64,000 nucleotides of DNA from Arctopsyche grandis (GCF_051622035.1 NC_135359.1:22540001-22604000), one strand, 5' to 3'; shown: positions 23,983-37,360, counted from the first letter of the stretch. Notes: a model not told the origin generated them from the letters alone. Numbers and translations: made by a program.

Positions 23983-26900
23983 TGTATACCAATTGTATTA
24001 TTCCAACTGCAAGTTCCGTATATATTATGATTATCACACCTCCAGCTATCTTTCAAATCAAAAGATGTTTTGTAAAACCCAGAAGGCAAATCATATAGTA
24101 TACATCTAAATTTCAATCCAAGTTGAGTGCAATTCGACGTTACGACCATTGCACGCTGTAAACAGAGAAGAATTTAAATAATATTGTCATTCAACAACTG
24201 CATTAACCTAAAACAGCCTTGTAATATTCATACCTTGTTCCCCTTTGCCTCTTTTATCATAACTTCATAATGTATATTATCATCGTTTAAATTTAGAAAT
24301 GAATTAAACTTCCATTCAATCATCAAAAAACATCTGTTCAAGATTGACATAATAAAAATTATTTAAAATGAAATATTATATAACATAACATTCAAGATAA
24401 CTTATTTGTCTATAGTCTGTGTTTTACTCACTCCGTGTTTGTAGTCACAATAGCTGGGGCCTGTGTTGAAAAATTTTCAGCTGCATAATGATTCTTCAGC
24501 TGATATTTGTATTCCACGGACTGATAAGAATTAGTTCCATTCCTCGGTGTGAATAAGAAATAATAAGTTCCACTGAACCAATACTTAACACAAAATTCAA
24601 GACGAATCTGCAATACAATAAATTGATGTGTTAATATGATACATTTATAACTGAATATTTGATTGATGACAATGTGAACATTATTTGAATATGTCAAAGA
24701 GGATACATAAACTATAAAAAAACCTTGTAAAAATAGCAATGTTCATTTAATTTAATTTCAAAATTCAACACCAATAACATGTCGTTCAAAAATTTTATAT
24801 ATTTTGCAAACCAAAACCGGAAATGAATGAAAATACAATATTCGTCTTATATAAAACATTCATCAACTTAAAAACAAAAAAAAAATCCTTCTGGTTCACT
24901 GACACATTTTTTATAATGGAAAATTTCTACTTAGCTTGTGCAAATGATCAAGTTATTTTTTAACACTTATCTTTGAGTTTCGTAGTGCGTTTCAAACGTA
25001 CATTTGCGATAGTGTTTTATTAGCGTACAGAGTCATGTGTTACAGTTTTTTGGCCCGATTCTGAGTCATTAAATATCTCGACTTCTATTTCGCATTTATT
25101 TATTTACTTATGTGAATATTGAACTAATAACAAACAAGTAGGGCTCATGTTTTTTTCGTCTTTCCTATTCCCATTACAAAATACCATTTTTTCCCATAGC
25201 AGATAATTGAAATTATTTGAATAACGTTAAACAGGTATATAAGGCCAGCTGTGCCTCAACAATGATCAGAAATGTGTTGTTTCACATCTGGTAAAAATTT
25301 TATATGACGAGGGATTTTCTTGGGGATAGACCAATCCTAGGTTTGCCAATGTCTGCCTGTGTGTATTGCACATACATAAGGACGGGGCGGACCTGCCCAA
25401 TGTACGTTGATCTGAGACTGTGTGTTTTTATCTATGTCACTAGTGTTGTGCCTGTTGATTTGAACGAGTGGATTTCTAAAGGAATTAATATACAAATTAA
25501 AATAAATGTATAAATATAGTAATTTATAGGCGCGCGCGCATATTAATCTTAAAAACTTGAGCGCTTATTAAACGCTACCCATTCGCCCACGTCGAAATGA
25601 CTAATGAATGTGTGTGTGTCTTGGCAGATGTGTGTATGCTTCCGCGCAGCGCATCTGACGCTGACGTCACCCGTTCCAAGTCAGATGCTCAATATCAGGA
25701 GCACATGTCAGACGCGCAGGTTCCCGCTTCTCCTCATATTCTCGACACGATCTGTCATCACGTCACATCCCTATGCATAACGTATACTCCTGGTATTCTA
25801 AAAGTTGTTTTTTTGAAATCTCCATACTTGTCCTCGCACTCGCCCATACATACATACATCGCGGCCGTTTTTGTATATATTTTTTTATTATTTTTATTTT
25901 ATTTTTTACATATATATACCAGGAAGGCCTTACAGGTAAATCCCAATGCGCCTTCCTGGCCAATTACAAATACAAATACAGCAATTTTATTATAAGTCGT
26001 TGAATTGCGAGACACTGAAAAAACTCGCAAATTAACGAGACATCTATGAATTGTACATAAATTTTTATTGTACATCAATCAAATTTTTCAAATAGTGGTG
26101 ACATAGTAGGTAGGAAGGATTTTTAGCCAATTTTTTTTTTCCGGGAACCGTTTCAACAATGAAATCAGAGAAAATTGGCAAACTCTGATAGGAAACGATC
26201 AACCTGGAGTCACAAATCCAGGTCTGACCAACAGCATACTCTGAAAAATTCATTTTCATTCAGGGATAGAACCCGGCACCCTTTTGACGGTAAGCAGAAG
26301 CTTAACGTCCGAGCTATGCTGCTGGCTATATAACTGGTGTTGTACCCGTTGATTTCAACGGTTGGTTTCGAAAAGGAATTGAAACACGAATAAAAATAAA
26401 GTTAAAGAAATTGAGATGACTGGTTTCGGAAAGAAATTGATGCCCGAATTACGAAATTGACGAACGAACTGTGCCCCCTGTGGCTCCTTCAACGGGAGCC
26501 CATGGGGTCTGCGCTTCCAGCGGGGCCCCATCAGGCTGCGCCCCCTGCGCAAAAAAATAAATAAATCGAACGTGTTGTTCCCACCCAACCTACGACGGAC
26601 CCAACCAAACACTGGCACATACACCAAACATTAGTGTTTTATATATATATATACTAGCTTTATTACCCGGCTTGGCCCGGGGTGTATAAAAAAAAAAATA
26701 AAATAAAATAAATAAAAAAAAAATTTAACAAATAAAAAAAAATATATATAAAATTATATTTATTTATTGTATTAGGAGCGGCGCCCCCGACAGGGGCCCC
26801 ATAGGGGTTGCGCCCCCTTCAGCGAAGCCCCCTGGGGGCTGCGCCCCCCTGACAGGAGCCCCCTCGGCGGAACCCCATGGGGGCTATGCCCCCGGCGGGG

Positions 26901-28657
26901 CCCCACTCTTGGATATTACACAAACTAACGAAAAATATTGACTTTTTTTCAATTTCATTCGTATCACAGGATATTTTTAGATGTCACTGTGAAGAAACCA
27001 AAATTAATTTTGAGTCATTGCCTTAAACACGAAGGAGCGCGCACCGGTGCGCTTATGGCGACGAAGTGGTTAATATGATTTATATAGAAATGCTGATAAA
27101 AATAAAGAGCGGCCAATTTAAGTTTGCACACAGGCGGCCAAACTTCTAGGTGCGGCCCTGTATACAGTGTTCCATACTTTGAACGCATTAACAGAATATT
27201 ACATAAAGTCCAACGCCCAACATTCTGTTGCGCAATGCCTTTTCGGTTTCGGGTTTGCTGCAAATGATTGCAAACCACCCGGCTGCATGCTCATTTCGAT
27301 TGCATTTTAACTGTTTGAATTTCAGCATGTACGAAAGACGAGATATTCATGGGGTTGCGCAGATGACATTTCGATGTACATTGATGATTGGCAATTCTTA
27401 ACCGTTTGCCCGCGGCCGTCTTCTATGGAAGCTTTGGGCGACAAGTCTGTAGCGCGGCTGTCTTCCATAGAATTTCTGAACTTTGCACGGGATTTTGAGC
27501 CTTATATGCGCCTATTTCAACTGTTTCAAGGTTCAAAATTGGTTGAATATATTACTGAGAGTTGAATGCCATCTATTCAATTTGCTTAAAATGAATATAT
27601 ACTAGTCAAAATTAGTTTTTTGTGGCACCATACTGAAACCTCGTTTATGTGACGTCACGTCTGTTGAACAATGGCGACGATACGTCTCGATTCTATGAAG
27701 AATGATTATTCAACAATTAAGCCAAAACTACGAGATATATTATGTATTTTATTGTTTAAAATAATACTTTGTGTTAATTAACATATCTGGTTACTTGAGT
27801 AAATATTAAAATCTGTATTCAAGGTCGAATACTCGATTGCCAAATTCGCGAAAAAGGTGCCGCGTACAGGGCTTGTTCACTATATTTATTGCCCAAGGGC
27901 AAAGGGTTGAAATTGAGATGGATCTTTCTGGCAAGTTTAAAATGGCAAAGGCCGAGACAAAGGTATGAAATGAGCATGCGCCCGTTTGGTTTGTAATCGT
28001 TTGTAGCGCAGGGCTAAGTTTCACATCCATATGCTACAACTAGAACAACATATTAATCAAAAATCTTCGATCAATATGGCGAAGAGGCACTTTTTTGTTT
28101 GTTTATAAGTGACGCTCGTTCGCTCAAATGCTTCGAATAAAAGTTTGAATTGTGAAATGAAATTTTGAAAATACATATGTCGCAGTATGAAATTTGAACA
28201 AAGCGACCTTATTTGAATCTTATCGATTTGATTTATATATTATATAGAGAATATATACCTGTGAGCATTTTTGAATTTTCGACGGGATGTGGTATGTATG
28301 CATGAGTTGCTCGTCCTCTTCGTCGTTTATCAGATGCACAGCTACGGTGTACATGTCGTAGAGGCAGCCGCCTTCGAGAATGGTGAGAGATAATTCGTAG
28401 ACCCCGTCAGGGTCTTCACTCCTGGGGCTGACGTCGAGCCGGGTGCCCCCTTGGGAAAAGTTGCAATCGCCGTCAAGGTCAGAGGGAATGCATATGGACC
28501 TCCCTTCCAGCTGACAGGAGTAATCGGGAACGTTGGCGTTGGCGTTGGCGTTGGCATTGGCATTGGCGTTGACGTTGACGTTGACATTGCCCGCGCTGCT
28601 TGACAGCAGGTGCAGTATGGCTGTGGTGATGAATAGTAAGCGGGGTTTGAAATACAT
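22596..28657 (-). CDS. SEFIR-domain (IL-17-receptor-like) transmembrane receptor, eight exons
   Basis: Coding exons in order: 28259-28657, 24432-24607, 24234-24333, 23990-24155, 23523-23851, 23280-23451, 23017-23146, 22596-22938. All junctions are GT-AG and all phases agree, giving 605 codons with the stop. Residues 1-23 (MYFKPRLLFITTAILHLL...) are a signal peptide. An upstream in-frame ATG at 28717 is possible but would bury it. An Asn-Val/Asn-Ala run follows, then a Cys-containing ectodomain (about 45-300), a membrane helix at about 302-326 (NWIIISVTFFIIFGVCATSL), a KKKK stop-transfer, and a SEFIR domain from about 357. The domain shows AIYLVYAADCHLFMNVMM, VYDIFDDDIFNEVAL, EWVQTHI, IKIVLVATDC and LNIFRSPSYFDNIVLYSL. 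SEFIR domains recruit SEFIR adaptors such as Act1/CIKS in vertebrates, so this is probably a cytokine-type receptor. The ligand is unknown. Exon 6 has an alternative donor (end at 23283) in the same phase. Confidence 0.85.
23916..23974. repeat. (AT)n microsatellite in receptor intron
   Basis: A pure AT run just after the donor of the fourth exon of the SEFIR gene. It produces spurious Tyr-Ile frames. Confidence 0.9.
25220..25530. repeat. Repeat-like segment in the first intron of the SEFIR gene
   Basis: The segment 25440-25510 (TGTTGTGCCTGTTGATTTGA and AAGGAATTAATATACAAA) matches modules at 26335-26400 and, inverted, 20560-20650. It is probably a Helitron-like or other non-autonomous element end. 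A CG dinucleotide run lies at 25530-25540. Confidence 0.4.
26080..26328 (-). mobile_element. tRNA-derived SINE, copy 2
   Basis: On the minus strand, CCAGCAGCATAGCTCGGACG starts a tRNA-like head with B-box-like GGGTTCTATCCC (about 26263-26275). The shared body follows: GACTCCAGGTTGATCG, TATCAGAGTTTGCC and GAAACGGTTCC. It lies in the first intron of the SEFIR receptor gene. Confidence 0.75.
26330..26925 (-). mobile_element. Helitron-like non-autonomous element(s), GC-rich interior
   Basis: On the minus strand the end CCGGGCCAAGCCGGGTAATA, then AAGCTAG followed by T (about 26652-26683), has a short CCCGG/CCGGG hairpin and a CTAG terminus, the Helitron pattern. It is preceded by a GC-rich block (26775-26915) with repeated GGGGCTGCGCCCC-type palindromes. 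A second block with the same style lies at 26460-26555, beside a TTTCGAAAAGGAATTGAAAC module shared with 20600-20630. The exact boundaries between the two parts are unclear. Confidence 0.5.
28531..28590. repeat. Hexanucleotide microsatellite inside receptor exon 1
   Basis: About nine GTTGGC/GTTGAC units encode alternating Asn-Ala and Asn-Val just after the predicted signal-peptide cleavage site of the SEFIR receptor. In-frame unit changes would alter length without frameshift. Confidence 0.85.
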
Positions 28658-28739
28658 GTCGACGGTTGGAGAGGCGAACGCACACAAAATTGTAGCCTCA
28701 GCCGTGAGGATGATCATAGGAGACCATCGTGATGATTAA

Positions 28740-29620
28740 TTTGCTGTTTGAATGCAGGAAGACAGCATCCCAAGTCGCAGAACGGCGAGCGGCAAGTGAC
28801 GTCCGACTCCGCCTGGCTCACGACCAGTACTGCCACTGCAAACAGACAGCGCACTTATTACAACATAAAATCGATAATTTTGACCATGTCTGACTTTAAT
28901 TCGTTCTAGATGGAATTTGGCACTCTTTAGTGATTAAATAAATATCCGTAACATTTACTAATACTTTGCTAATAATTACGGACTGATTAGCAAGCTATTA
29001 ACATTCTATCAATCGCTTGGTGAACTATTGCGTTTCAAGTATATGTATTGATCGCCAATTTATATTGGGATCAAGGCCACCCGGGGGCTTTCAGCATCCC
29101 CGGGCAAAGCCTAGACTTTACGCCCCTCATTTTTATTAGCACATGCTGCACAATATAATTGAATAAAATACAGTAAAAATTAAAAAGTAACACAATGACA
29201 TTTATTTTAATATTAATTTTAACATCAATTATTATTCGTGAACGTGAATATTAGATAGTTAAACATGGTTTTGAATTATAATTCATGACGTTCTAGAATA
29301 TGATACGCTCTGCTTTATATCAGAATTCCAGCGTAGCAACTTTGAATCAACGTCAATTGAGCATAAGTCTTTAAAATGATTTTAATTATTAAATTACTAT
29401 TATAAAATCATTAAGTCATCAACCAATAGTATTTCTTGCATGCTTCAAAGGATATTTTTGCGTGATATTGAAATGCGTATATTGGTTTCGTTGTAAAATC
29501 TATTTTTTTTAACTCAAAGCCTTCTGTGACGTTTACTTTTCAACGCAATCGCGAGTATCGTATATAATCATTATATAATGCGTGCATGCGTGCATGTGTA
29601 CGAAGTACTCGCTGTTAACA
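28740..29620. other. Upstream flank of the SEFIR gene
   Basis: 28740-28850 is moderately GC-rich and may hold the 5' UTR or promoter; I see no clear TATA box. 29060-29130 contains a GGGGGCTTTCAGCATCCCCGG imperfect palindrome, probably part of a repeat. The rest is AT-rich. Confidence 0.4.
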
Positions 29621-29763
29621 CCATGCTCCATCTCTCGTTCTCCCCTTAAAATCGTATATCGTGGAAAGAGACGGAGCTTGGTGAGTACTTGCGAAGTATT
29701 CACTCACCATGCTCCGTCTCTCTTTCTCCCCTTGGAATCGTATATCGTGGAAAGAGACGCGGC
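29621..29763. repeat. Two-copy direct repeat, 86-bp offset
   Basis: CCATGCTCCATCTCTCGTTC at 29621 and its near copy at 29707 each continue to TCGTATATCGTGGAAAGAGA. The copies differ at a handful of positions. Confidence 0.85.
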
Positions 29764-31039
29764 ATATCACCTCGTTCACAAGATCGGCCGACAAAAACAA
29801 AATAATAAATTAAAAATACGATTTTTTTTTCAAAAAAGTTAATTAAATTTTAAATTATTAATTACGTTGATCCGAATTTCAATATTTTACCGAGTGCACA
29901 ATTATGTGCACACAGGCCACTAATATGTTATAGTGGCTTTTCTTCTATTATCCATTATCAAGACTCAAACGAATAAAACACAAGTATCCTTTAAAAACTT
30001 AAACTGCATTCTGACATCAGTAATATTGTTAATTTCGAACCATACCTTCAATATTGTGTTCTTGAAATAATATTAACATACTAGAATCACGATCTGTATT
30101 GCTAGTGATATACATACCTACGCTGATCACACGTCCTTTATTTATGTCTATGTCTGATTTATTTATTTTCTAATATTGCCGTTTTAACCTTTATCCTTTT
30201 GCCGGTAGGTTTCGCAGGTAGGACGAACCTACCGGCGAACCCTAAAAATATCGGTTTTGTTTTCTGCTACTGAAATGTTAAATGGTTCGACTCATCGCTA
30301 TTGCAATTCTCTCGAGAAATCGGTTTTGTGGAAGAGTAGAGCGCCATAAATTTTATCAAGCCTGTATTGATTATTTAAATAATTGGGACAAATATTTCGT
30401 GGAAATGGAAATATTTTAATGCGTTCTATTATGAGAAATCTTTCTGGGCGAAGATCGAGGAAAGCTTTTTGTATATTTATAATCACTGGTCCTTAAATAT
30501 ATGTACATATTTTACGGCAAATTATTCGACGAAATTTCTTGTGTCATTTATGTCAGAAATGAAAAGTTCGAAGAATGGCGACCAACTAATAAGCCCTGCC
30601 AACATAACATAGGTGGGGTGAAATTGTTAAATATTTCTCAAATAAAAAAGTTCTTTTCAAAAACATTTTAAAAATCGTTGAATTTTCTTTCATATTTCCC
30701 TTGATCTAATGCCCCCCATTGAACGAATATTTTCATTATTGAGGACCAATGAAAAAACCCAATCAAAAATAGACACACTACAAGCTTACATTTATACCAA
30801 ATGCGATTTTGAAATGAGCTGTATACATTGTGTGATTAAAAAAGTTCAGTTTTGTGAAATATCAAAATGAATGTCATTTAAATTTCAATAATGTGTAATA
30901 AATATGATTCGTTTAAAATTCAAAATCTGTAATTCTAATATTTTATAATAAATGTTATAAACGTTTAAAGCATTTTTTAATTAATAAAATGATTCCTTAT
31001 GTCCTCTATTTTATCCAAAAAAATATGATCGCCGTAGAT
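29764..31039. other. Intergenic, one perfect hairpin
   Basis: No gene. GCCGGTAGGTT at 30201-30211 pairs exactly with AACCTACCGGC at 30236-30246. Confidence 0.6.
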
Positions 31040-31247
31040 ATGATTCGGTGATCATTGGTCACAAAGCGCTCCCCCAAAAGTCACTAAAATTTCTATAACG
31101 GAACATCTGGCAGCCGAAAAGTCCATCATACTGACGATAACTATCATACTAACGAAAACTCGAGTGCCAAATATTCCGATTTCGCGGTTTTCATACCAAA
31201 AATTGTCTTTGTGACCATCGCAATGTGACTAATAATCCAATTACCAG
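31040..31247 (-). repeat. Dispersed repeat, copy 2 (inverted relative to 3488-3690)
   Basis: The complement of this segment matches 3488-3690 from GGTAATTGGATTATTA to GAGCGCTTTGTG. It carries a ~14-bp internal repeat of CATACTGACGATAACTAT type that copy 1 lacks. Confidence 0.75.
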
Positions 31248-32384
31248 AAATATCTATTTTTATCGCACACCCTTACTTACCTACATATATGCATACATAT
31301 GTATAATATATAGAACATTAAATTTGCCACGTAAAACTAGATGGAGAACAATAATTATCTGCAAGACATATTACATACATACATGTATGTATGTACCTTC
31401 TAAAAATATATAAATTTATTACCCAGGAAATTGGTTGAATTGAAATAAATTATATTCAACTTATAAATAATATTGCGGTTTTTTCAAACCGCTCAAGAAC
31501 CACATCGTGAATGTGTTATGTATATGTATATCAAAGGAATGAAATTAAATAAAAAGAATACGTATTATAATAATATTTTATTGCCATATTTATTGCATTA
31601 TTTAAAGTAGTTTTATTTTAATAGTAGTTTAAAAGTAGACAAGTTAAAAATAGTTACGTTTTTAGTTTATGATTTTTGTTTGTTAAGTTCTACTTTATAC
31701 CAGCAAAAATCACGAACATGAAAAATTCATTCGTTCATTGATTTGCCTTATCGAAATATAAAGAAAATTCAGCGGATTTTTCCAGTTTTTGATATTATGT
31801 CATTTTTAATAATGAATTTATATAAGTAGTGAGAATTATAAAAGCAAGATAATAAAAAATATATATTATTGTTATTTTTCTTTTGGGATCAGGTTCTAAT
31901 TAAGTTTTTATGACTAAATGCATCCTATTTGACGATATGAAAAAGTCGGGCCTTGTTAAAATGGCTCAAAAATGTCAATGCAAAGTAGAGCAAACTAACT
32001 AAATTACTAACATCACAAGCTTTTTCATTAATTTCCTTATTAAAAGTTCAATAAAATAATTTATTCAAAGAAATCAGGTGTTTGTTCTGTGTGCCCCTTC
32101 CCCTTCCCCTTCCGGAACATTCCAGCCTTTCCCAAATGTGGACCACCCCTCTAGATTGCTCCAACGCCCCCAGGAGTTGGTTGCGCTCAGTTTGGGAATC
32201 ACTGGTTTAAACTAATTGTCTGCAAAGCGTATATGATATATCTGAAGTACATATATGTACATAAATATGATGTCTTATTTTAAAACGAAATGAAAAGTAA
32301 TATGTTAGTTCGGATTGTTCGTGCTCCCTTTACATAATTAGTCCGGAAAATATGGAGTACATGTAATATGTAAGTGCATAAAAC
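31248..32384. other. Intergenic, hAT-like end fragment at 32095-32210
   Basis: Mostly AT-rich. A CTTCCC repeat at about 32096-32112 is followed by CAGTTTGGGAATCACTG (32189-32205), which resembles a right terminus of a hAT-type element. No left end was found. Confidence 0.45.
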
Positions 32385-33056
32385 CAGTGGTGTAGTGCTA
32401 AATAAAAAAGAACCAGGTCGGTGCTTAATTTTTACCCCCGCTTTTTTCATTGCTAAAAAAAAGGTGTATCCTAATATTGGTAGTTCAAATATTTATAAAA
32501 AAAAATCAAATAATAATTAACAAAAATACTTGTTGAAATTATGATGTATTTTCTTATATTTAATAAAAACTTCCATAATGCATCCTCTTCAAAATCTTTG
32601 ATTTTGCAAAACCCGTGTTTGTGAGTCAACAGCAACATTTCCTTTTAGCAATGCTAAAACCATGTATGTATTATATATATCAAATCATATATCAAAAAAC
32701 TATCAAATTTTAACATGTGAATTTAGTGATGACTATTCATTTAAGCTTAGTTCACTCATTTTATCCATCCCCCAGTGCGTATGGTCAATAGTTCAAAGAA
32801 TGTTTTCTTTCAAAGTTTTGGGTGGTTTTAGATAAAAAAGCCAATAAATTTCATTAAACGTCTTTTAAGTTTTGAATGTGCTCAGATTACTATTCAACTG
32901 TGGTCATCGAGTGTTAGAACGAGAGTCTGCTCACAATATATGGAATACAGAATTTTATGTGAAATTTTAGTCAAAATATTTTTTAATTGTACTCGAAAAA
33001 CAATGTTTATATCAATCAAAGTCCCAGGGCGGCGACCTGGCCCGACTACACCACTG
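32385..33056. mobile_element. hAT-type MITE, 672 bp
   Basis: CAGTGGTGTAGT at the left end and its complement ACTACACCACTG at the right are flanked by an 8-bp target duplication with one difference: CATAAAAC at 32377-32384 and CATATAAC at 33057-33064. There is no transposase. The same CAGTGG-GTA start is seen as solitary ends near 19605 and 19847. Confidence 0.85.
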
Positions 33057-36000
33057 CATATAACCCCTTCAATGGTTGAATTTGAATATTATACGAGAAA
33101 GTTCTTCAGTGTCATTGACATGGAACCAATTATAATAAAATGTTTTACAAAACAACCATTAGTATCTAAATCACAAGGAAAATTTTACCATTTTAATTAA
33201 TCTTATCAATTAAAAAACTACAATAAGGTTTTTTGAAAGTATTTTGTCATATATGTATGTATGAAATGGATACTTAATCGAAATTTGTATATACATCGTA
33301 TAATATATTTATATACAATGTATATACATATTTCGGAATGATAACGAAGCCAATATGATTTCATTAACACATTTTAAAATAATTCATGTTCACAAGCTAT
33401 TCGGTTTTTATACACTTATGCATTTGTATATATATAACTTTGAGATAACGTAATATTATACAAAAAATCGATCACTGTACATACTTATCTGTGTTATTAT
33501 TTATATTCACATTAAATAAATAGTTAAAATATATGTCCCTAATCTAAAGTAAATAATGAAATTATTCCGATTATTTTTATTCCATCGTAAATACAATAAT
33601 ACAATGTGTTCCCGCCGGCATCGACTAGAATGATATTTATGAGCTGAGCATATATATTAACGTATATATATATTAAATACATATGTATGTAACATAATCA
33701 ACAAATTATATACCAAATAAATATGTGCATGCACCGGTTAATAATAAAGCTTTATTGCTTCCTTTGTAAATATAATTTATTTATGAGATCTTCAGTTAAG
33801 TTTACTTCGAATTGATTAGGTCTTGTTTAGGTTTTAATGCAGAGTGCATATGTACATATGTATGTATATATGCGTACGTCACAAGTGTTGATCGCGATGA
33901 AATGAAAAAGATCATCACAATTCCGACACTCGCCATTTGTGTGCAATCATCAGTAAGTAAGCATCATTACTAGATTAGCTGCAACTGCACTATATGCAAG
34001 TATAAATTGGGTGTAGTTAATATATTCTTCCATGAAGTATTTCTGAACTGCGACGTAATAAGTGTTATCCATTTAAGTATTATACCGTGACATAAACAAC
34101 AGCAGATTGTCTGCAATCCTAAACAAGTGCAATAATGCTCACAATGATACTTCACACAAGTGATAAAAAAATTATAATAATATCTTGTATTTTTATGTAT
34201 TGTTTTTGCCCTGAATGCATTGACATCATCAGTGCGTCATGAATGATTGATAAATTTTGAGAGGAAAAAGAGTTTTGAGTTATCTTAAATTTGCTTTCGT
34301 AAATTTAAATTTGTAGTAACGTACAAACATATGTATATTATTTATATATTCATCAATTTTGAAAATACATAGTTCATAAAAATCATTAATAACATTTTCT
34401 GTACACTGTAATTTTGCAAAAATAATTTATTAGCCACACTTTTGTTCTACTTTATCTACGCACATCAAAGTCTACTTTTTATCTGCCTGAGCTTAACCAC
34501 AAACGTAAATAATTATTTATGGTTAGTTATGTGTTATGTTTCGCCTGCAGTTGAAGCAGGTAATTTAGCATTTAATTATTTGTTCTCTGGCTTTGCTATC
34601 GGGGAGGCTTTATAGATATGTACATACATTTGGGGAAAAATATCATTGTTTTGTTCTAATCCCGATTGTGTCATTTTTATTTTTATTTATATGTATAATT
34701 TTGAAAGAAAGCAAATTAAGAATGTCAAATCAAGCTTTTTTTATCTTAAATGTTTTGAATGCTAGCATTTATCCAATGACAATATTTGCTGTTGACTTTG
34801 GTGGAATGAAGATGTTGAAATTTTCACATAAATGTATGTATGACTTCATTAACTTCAAAAATAATGAAGGTATTGTATATTGTTTAAGATTTTACTTTTT
34901 ATTTTCGATTCTATTTTAAAAATAGAAGCAAGTGGGTATTGAGGCCTATTACAATGTGCCGTAGGCCTTATTACCTTCCTCAACATTTATATATTTTTAT
35001 TGTTCTGTTTAATGTTCCTATCACTTTCAAAATTATATTCCTTCTTGCTGTAATGGAATACGAAGATAATATGGATATCTAAGCAAAATCATTTTAACAT
35101 TTTTGACCCAAAATTCAGACAAGAATCTAACTAAGGCAGGGTTTAATGATTTAATGAAAACGACAGAAAAAACACAGAAAAATCGAAAAGCCATCAATTA
35201 TAGAGGAATACCAATCACGAAAAATTATTTCGATAAAAGTACTTAATAAAAAAAATGAATCACCTGGTGATTTATTGTCTTTGAGTGTTCTGGTGGTTGA
35301 TAGGATCGACAAATATGTAATTTTTTAATTATTATGTTCTTACCTTACAGTATATGTACATATGTACATATATTGCAGTATATACAGTGCTTGAAGTATG
35401 ATCTCAAACTACAAATCTAGTTATTATTTGATAAGCTTATGAAGTGTGAGTCCATATGCCTTATTACTAGACACCGGATAGTCACAGTGCTTATTCTAGG
35501 AATCGGGGCGGTTTAGTTCTATTTACAAAGCTAGAGACCAAAAAAAAAAAACGTTCGGCGAACCTATAACAATGCAATGAACAATACACAGCACCCTCTG
35601 GGTCCGTTTTCTTCAAGACGGCACCTTGGTTATCCGGCCTTTACTTATTACCCTGCCATAGTATAATAACGACTATTATTTCTGTTTTTAAAGAGATTTG
35701 ATTTTGTTTTTATTTATGGGAGAAATTTCATTTTAGTTTTTGAACTGGTGCCTATGATAATGTAAAACTAAGTAGTAATAAAAATAGTAGATTATCTGTA
35801 GTATTTTTCATTTTATTTCAAATCTCCCTTTTCTAGGCCTTACTTTCCGCAGTTACGTTATATGTACAAAGTACATACGAATACTGCCATATAATTCCAA
35901 AAAAAAATACTTTTATAGTAAGATTAAGCAAAAACTTTATATGAGAAAAAATAGAATAACGATACAGTTAAATTAACTCATTGTACACTCTGCAAACATG

Positions 36001-37077
36001 GAAAAACAACAACAGAATAAAACAAGCGTGGTAATTAATATGCTTTCGTCTACGAATTACGACTTTGGTATTAAATAATTGACGATCTAGTGGTAGTGAC
36101 TCAAGCCCTTAATCTTCACCTATATATTGTTGATAAACATACATTTGTATGTACATACATAAGCAGCTAACATTCAAATTGATAATTAAAATAATTAATT
36201 TTTCAATCTTCAAATATTATTGTTAACGAAAAGAAAGTGAAAGATTTTGTAAATCTGACGCATACCGAAGGGAAGAGACCGGAAAAACGAGATCAGATTT
36301 AATACAATTACTAAAGGAAAATCAAAATGAAAAAATACGAAAGAATTAGTAATATTTTAATTTAAGTTTTTTTTTTTATTATTTGATATGAAATTTCAAC
36401 TAACGAATTCATTTTTTCATAGTCGAAAATTGCACCAGTGAAAATTGTTCAAAATTTAAATTTTGATAATATTTATTTTTATATAATATTTTACCATTCT
36501 ATACTATAAAAAATGTATTTTACTAAGTAATTATTATAAGGAAAAGAAATATTTTTAAATTAAATTTTAGTATGGTTCCACTATGAGTTGACAGCTCAAT
36601 CGATGCTATTCTCCATGACTGGTTATGATTCAACTTCAAACTCGTCGAGCTTTATTTTTTTCCAACCAACTCGTCACCCAGTTGAGCAAAGAGTTCTCCA
36701 AAAAGAAAAAGACGAATTTTTTGTCTAAAGAGGATAATTTAATATTGAGTTTGAGATGTACATACAGATCATTATATCTGGTAATAAATACACCACGATA
36801 TAAGAAACATAAAAGAGGTTTGTAAAAATAAGTTGATCTTAATCTATTCATTAACATATTTTTGTATTTAACAATAATAAATTGAAATACCCGTCTAAGC
36901 CCTTAAATACGATTGATCGATCGAATTTACACAAATACTTTCACAATTCCGAAATTATAAGTTAAATTCTTATTTTATTCGGTGTGTCTATTACTCCAGA
37001 TCATGAAAAGTTTGCTCAGGAAAGCTTTTTCGTTGAAAACAAAGCAAATATTATACAAATCTACATATTATGACCCA
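33057..37077. other. Intergenic, nothing supported
   Basis: About 4 kb of AT-rich DNA with TATGTACATATG runs. Frames at 34593-34919 and 36625-36825 have no domain, no splice context and AT-driven composition. Confidence 0.6.
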
Positions 37078-37360
37078 TTATATTTGAAAGCGGCGGAAGT
37101 CAATTTTCAGTTCCAAAAACACTATTTCTGTTTGACTTAATTCACAAACTGTTATCACTTACATATTTTAATTCGATATGTCCAGAATCTCGGAAAAGCA
37201 GATTAAACGTATTACAGCCCACCAGTATTTTTAAATATTGTTAAACGTAAAACATTATATTTAATGTTTTGTGAAATATTAAATATAATGTTTTACTATT
37301 AATTAAATATAATAGAAAAGTGCACTTTTTTGTCACTTTCAAATATAACGGCTCAAATGT
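37078..37360 (+). mobile_element. MITE, family 'TTATATTTGAAAG', copy 1
   Basis: TTATATTTGAAAG at the left end and CTTTCAAATATAACGG at the right are inverted. The interior (CCAGAATCTCGGAAAAGCAG, then ATTTTTAAATATTGTTAA) matches 46495-46730 in the opposite orientation. Confidence 0.65.

Noticed and set aside
28533..28739. Plus-strand Ala-Leu frame
   Set aside because: Antisense shadow of the Asn-Ala microsatellite in the SEFIR receptor exon 1.
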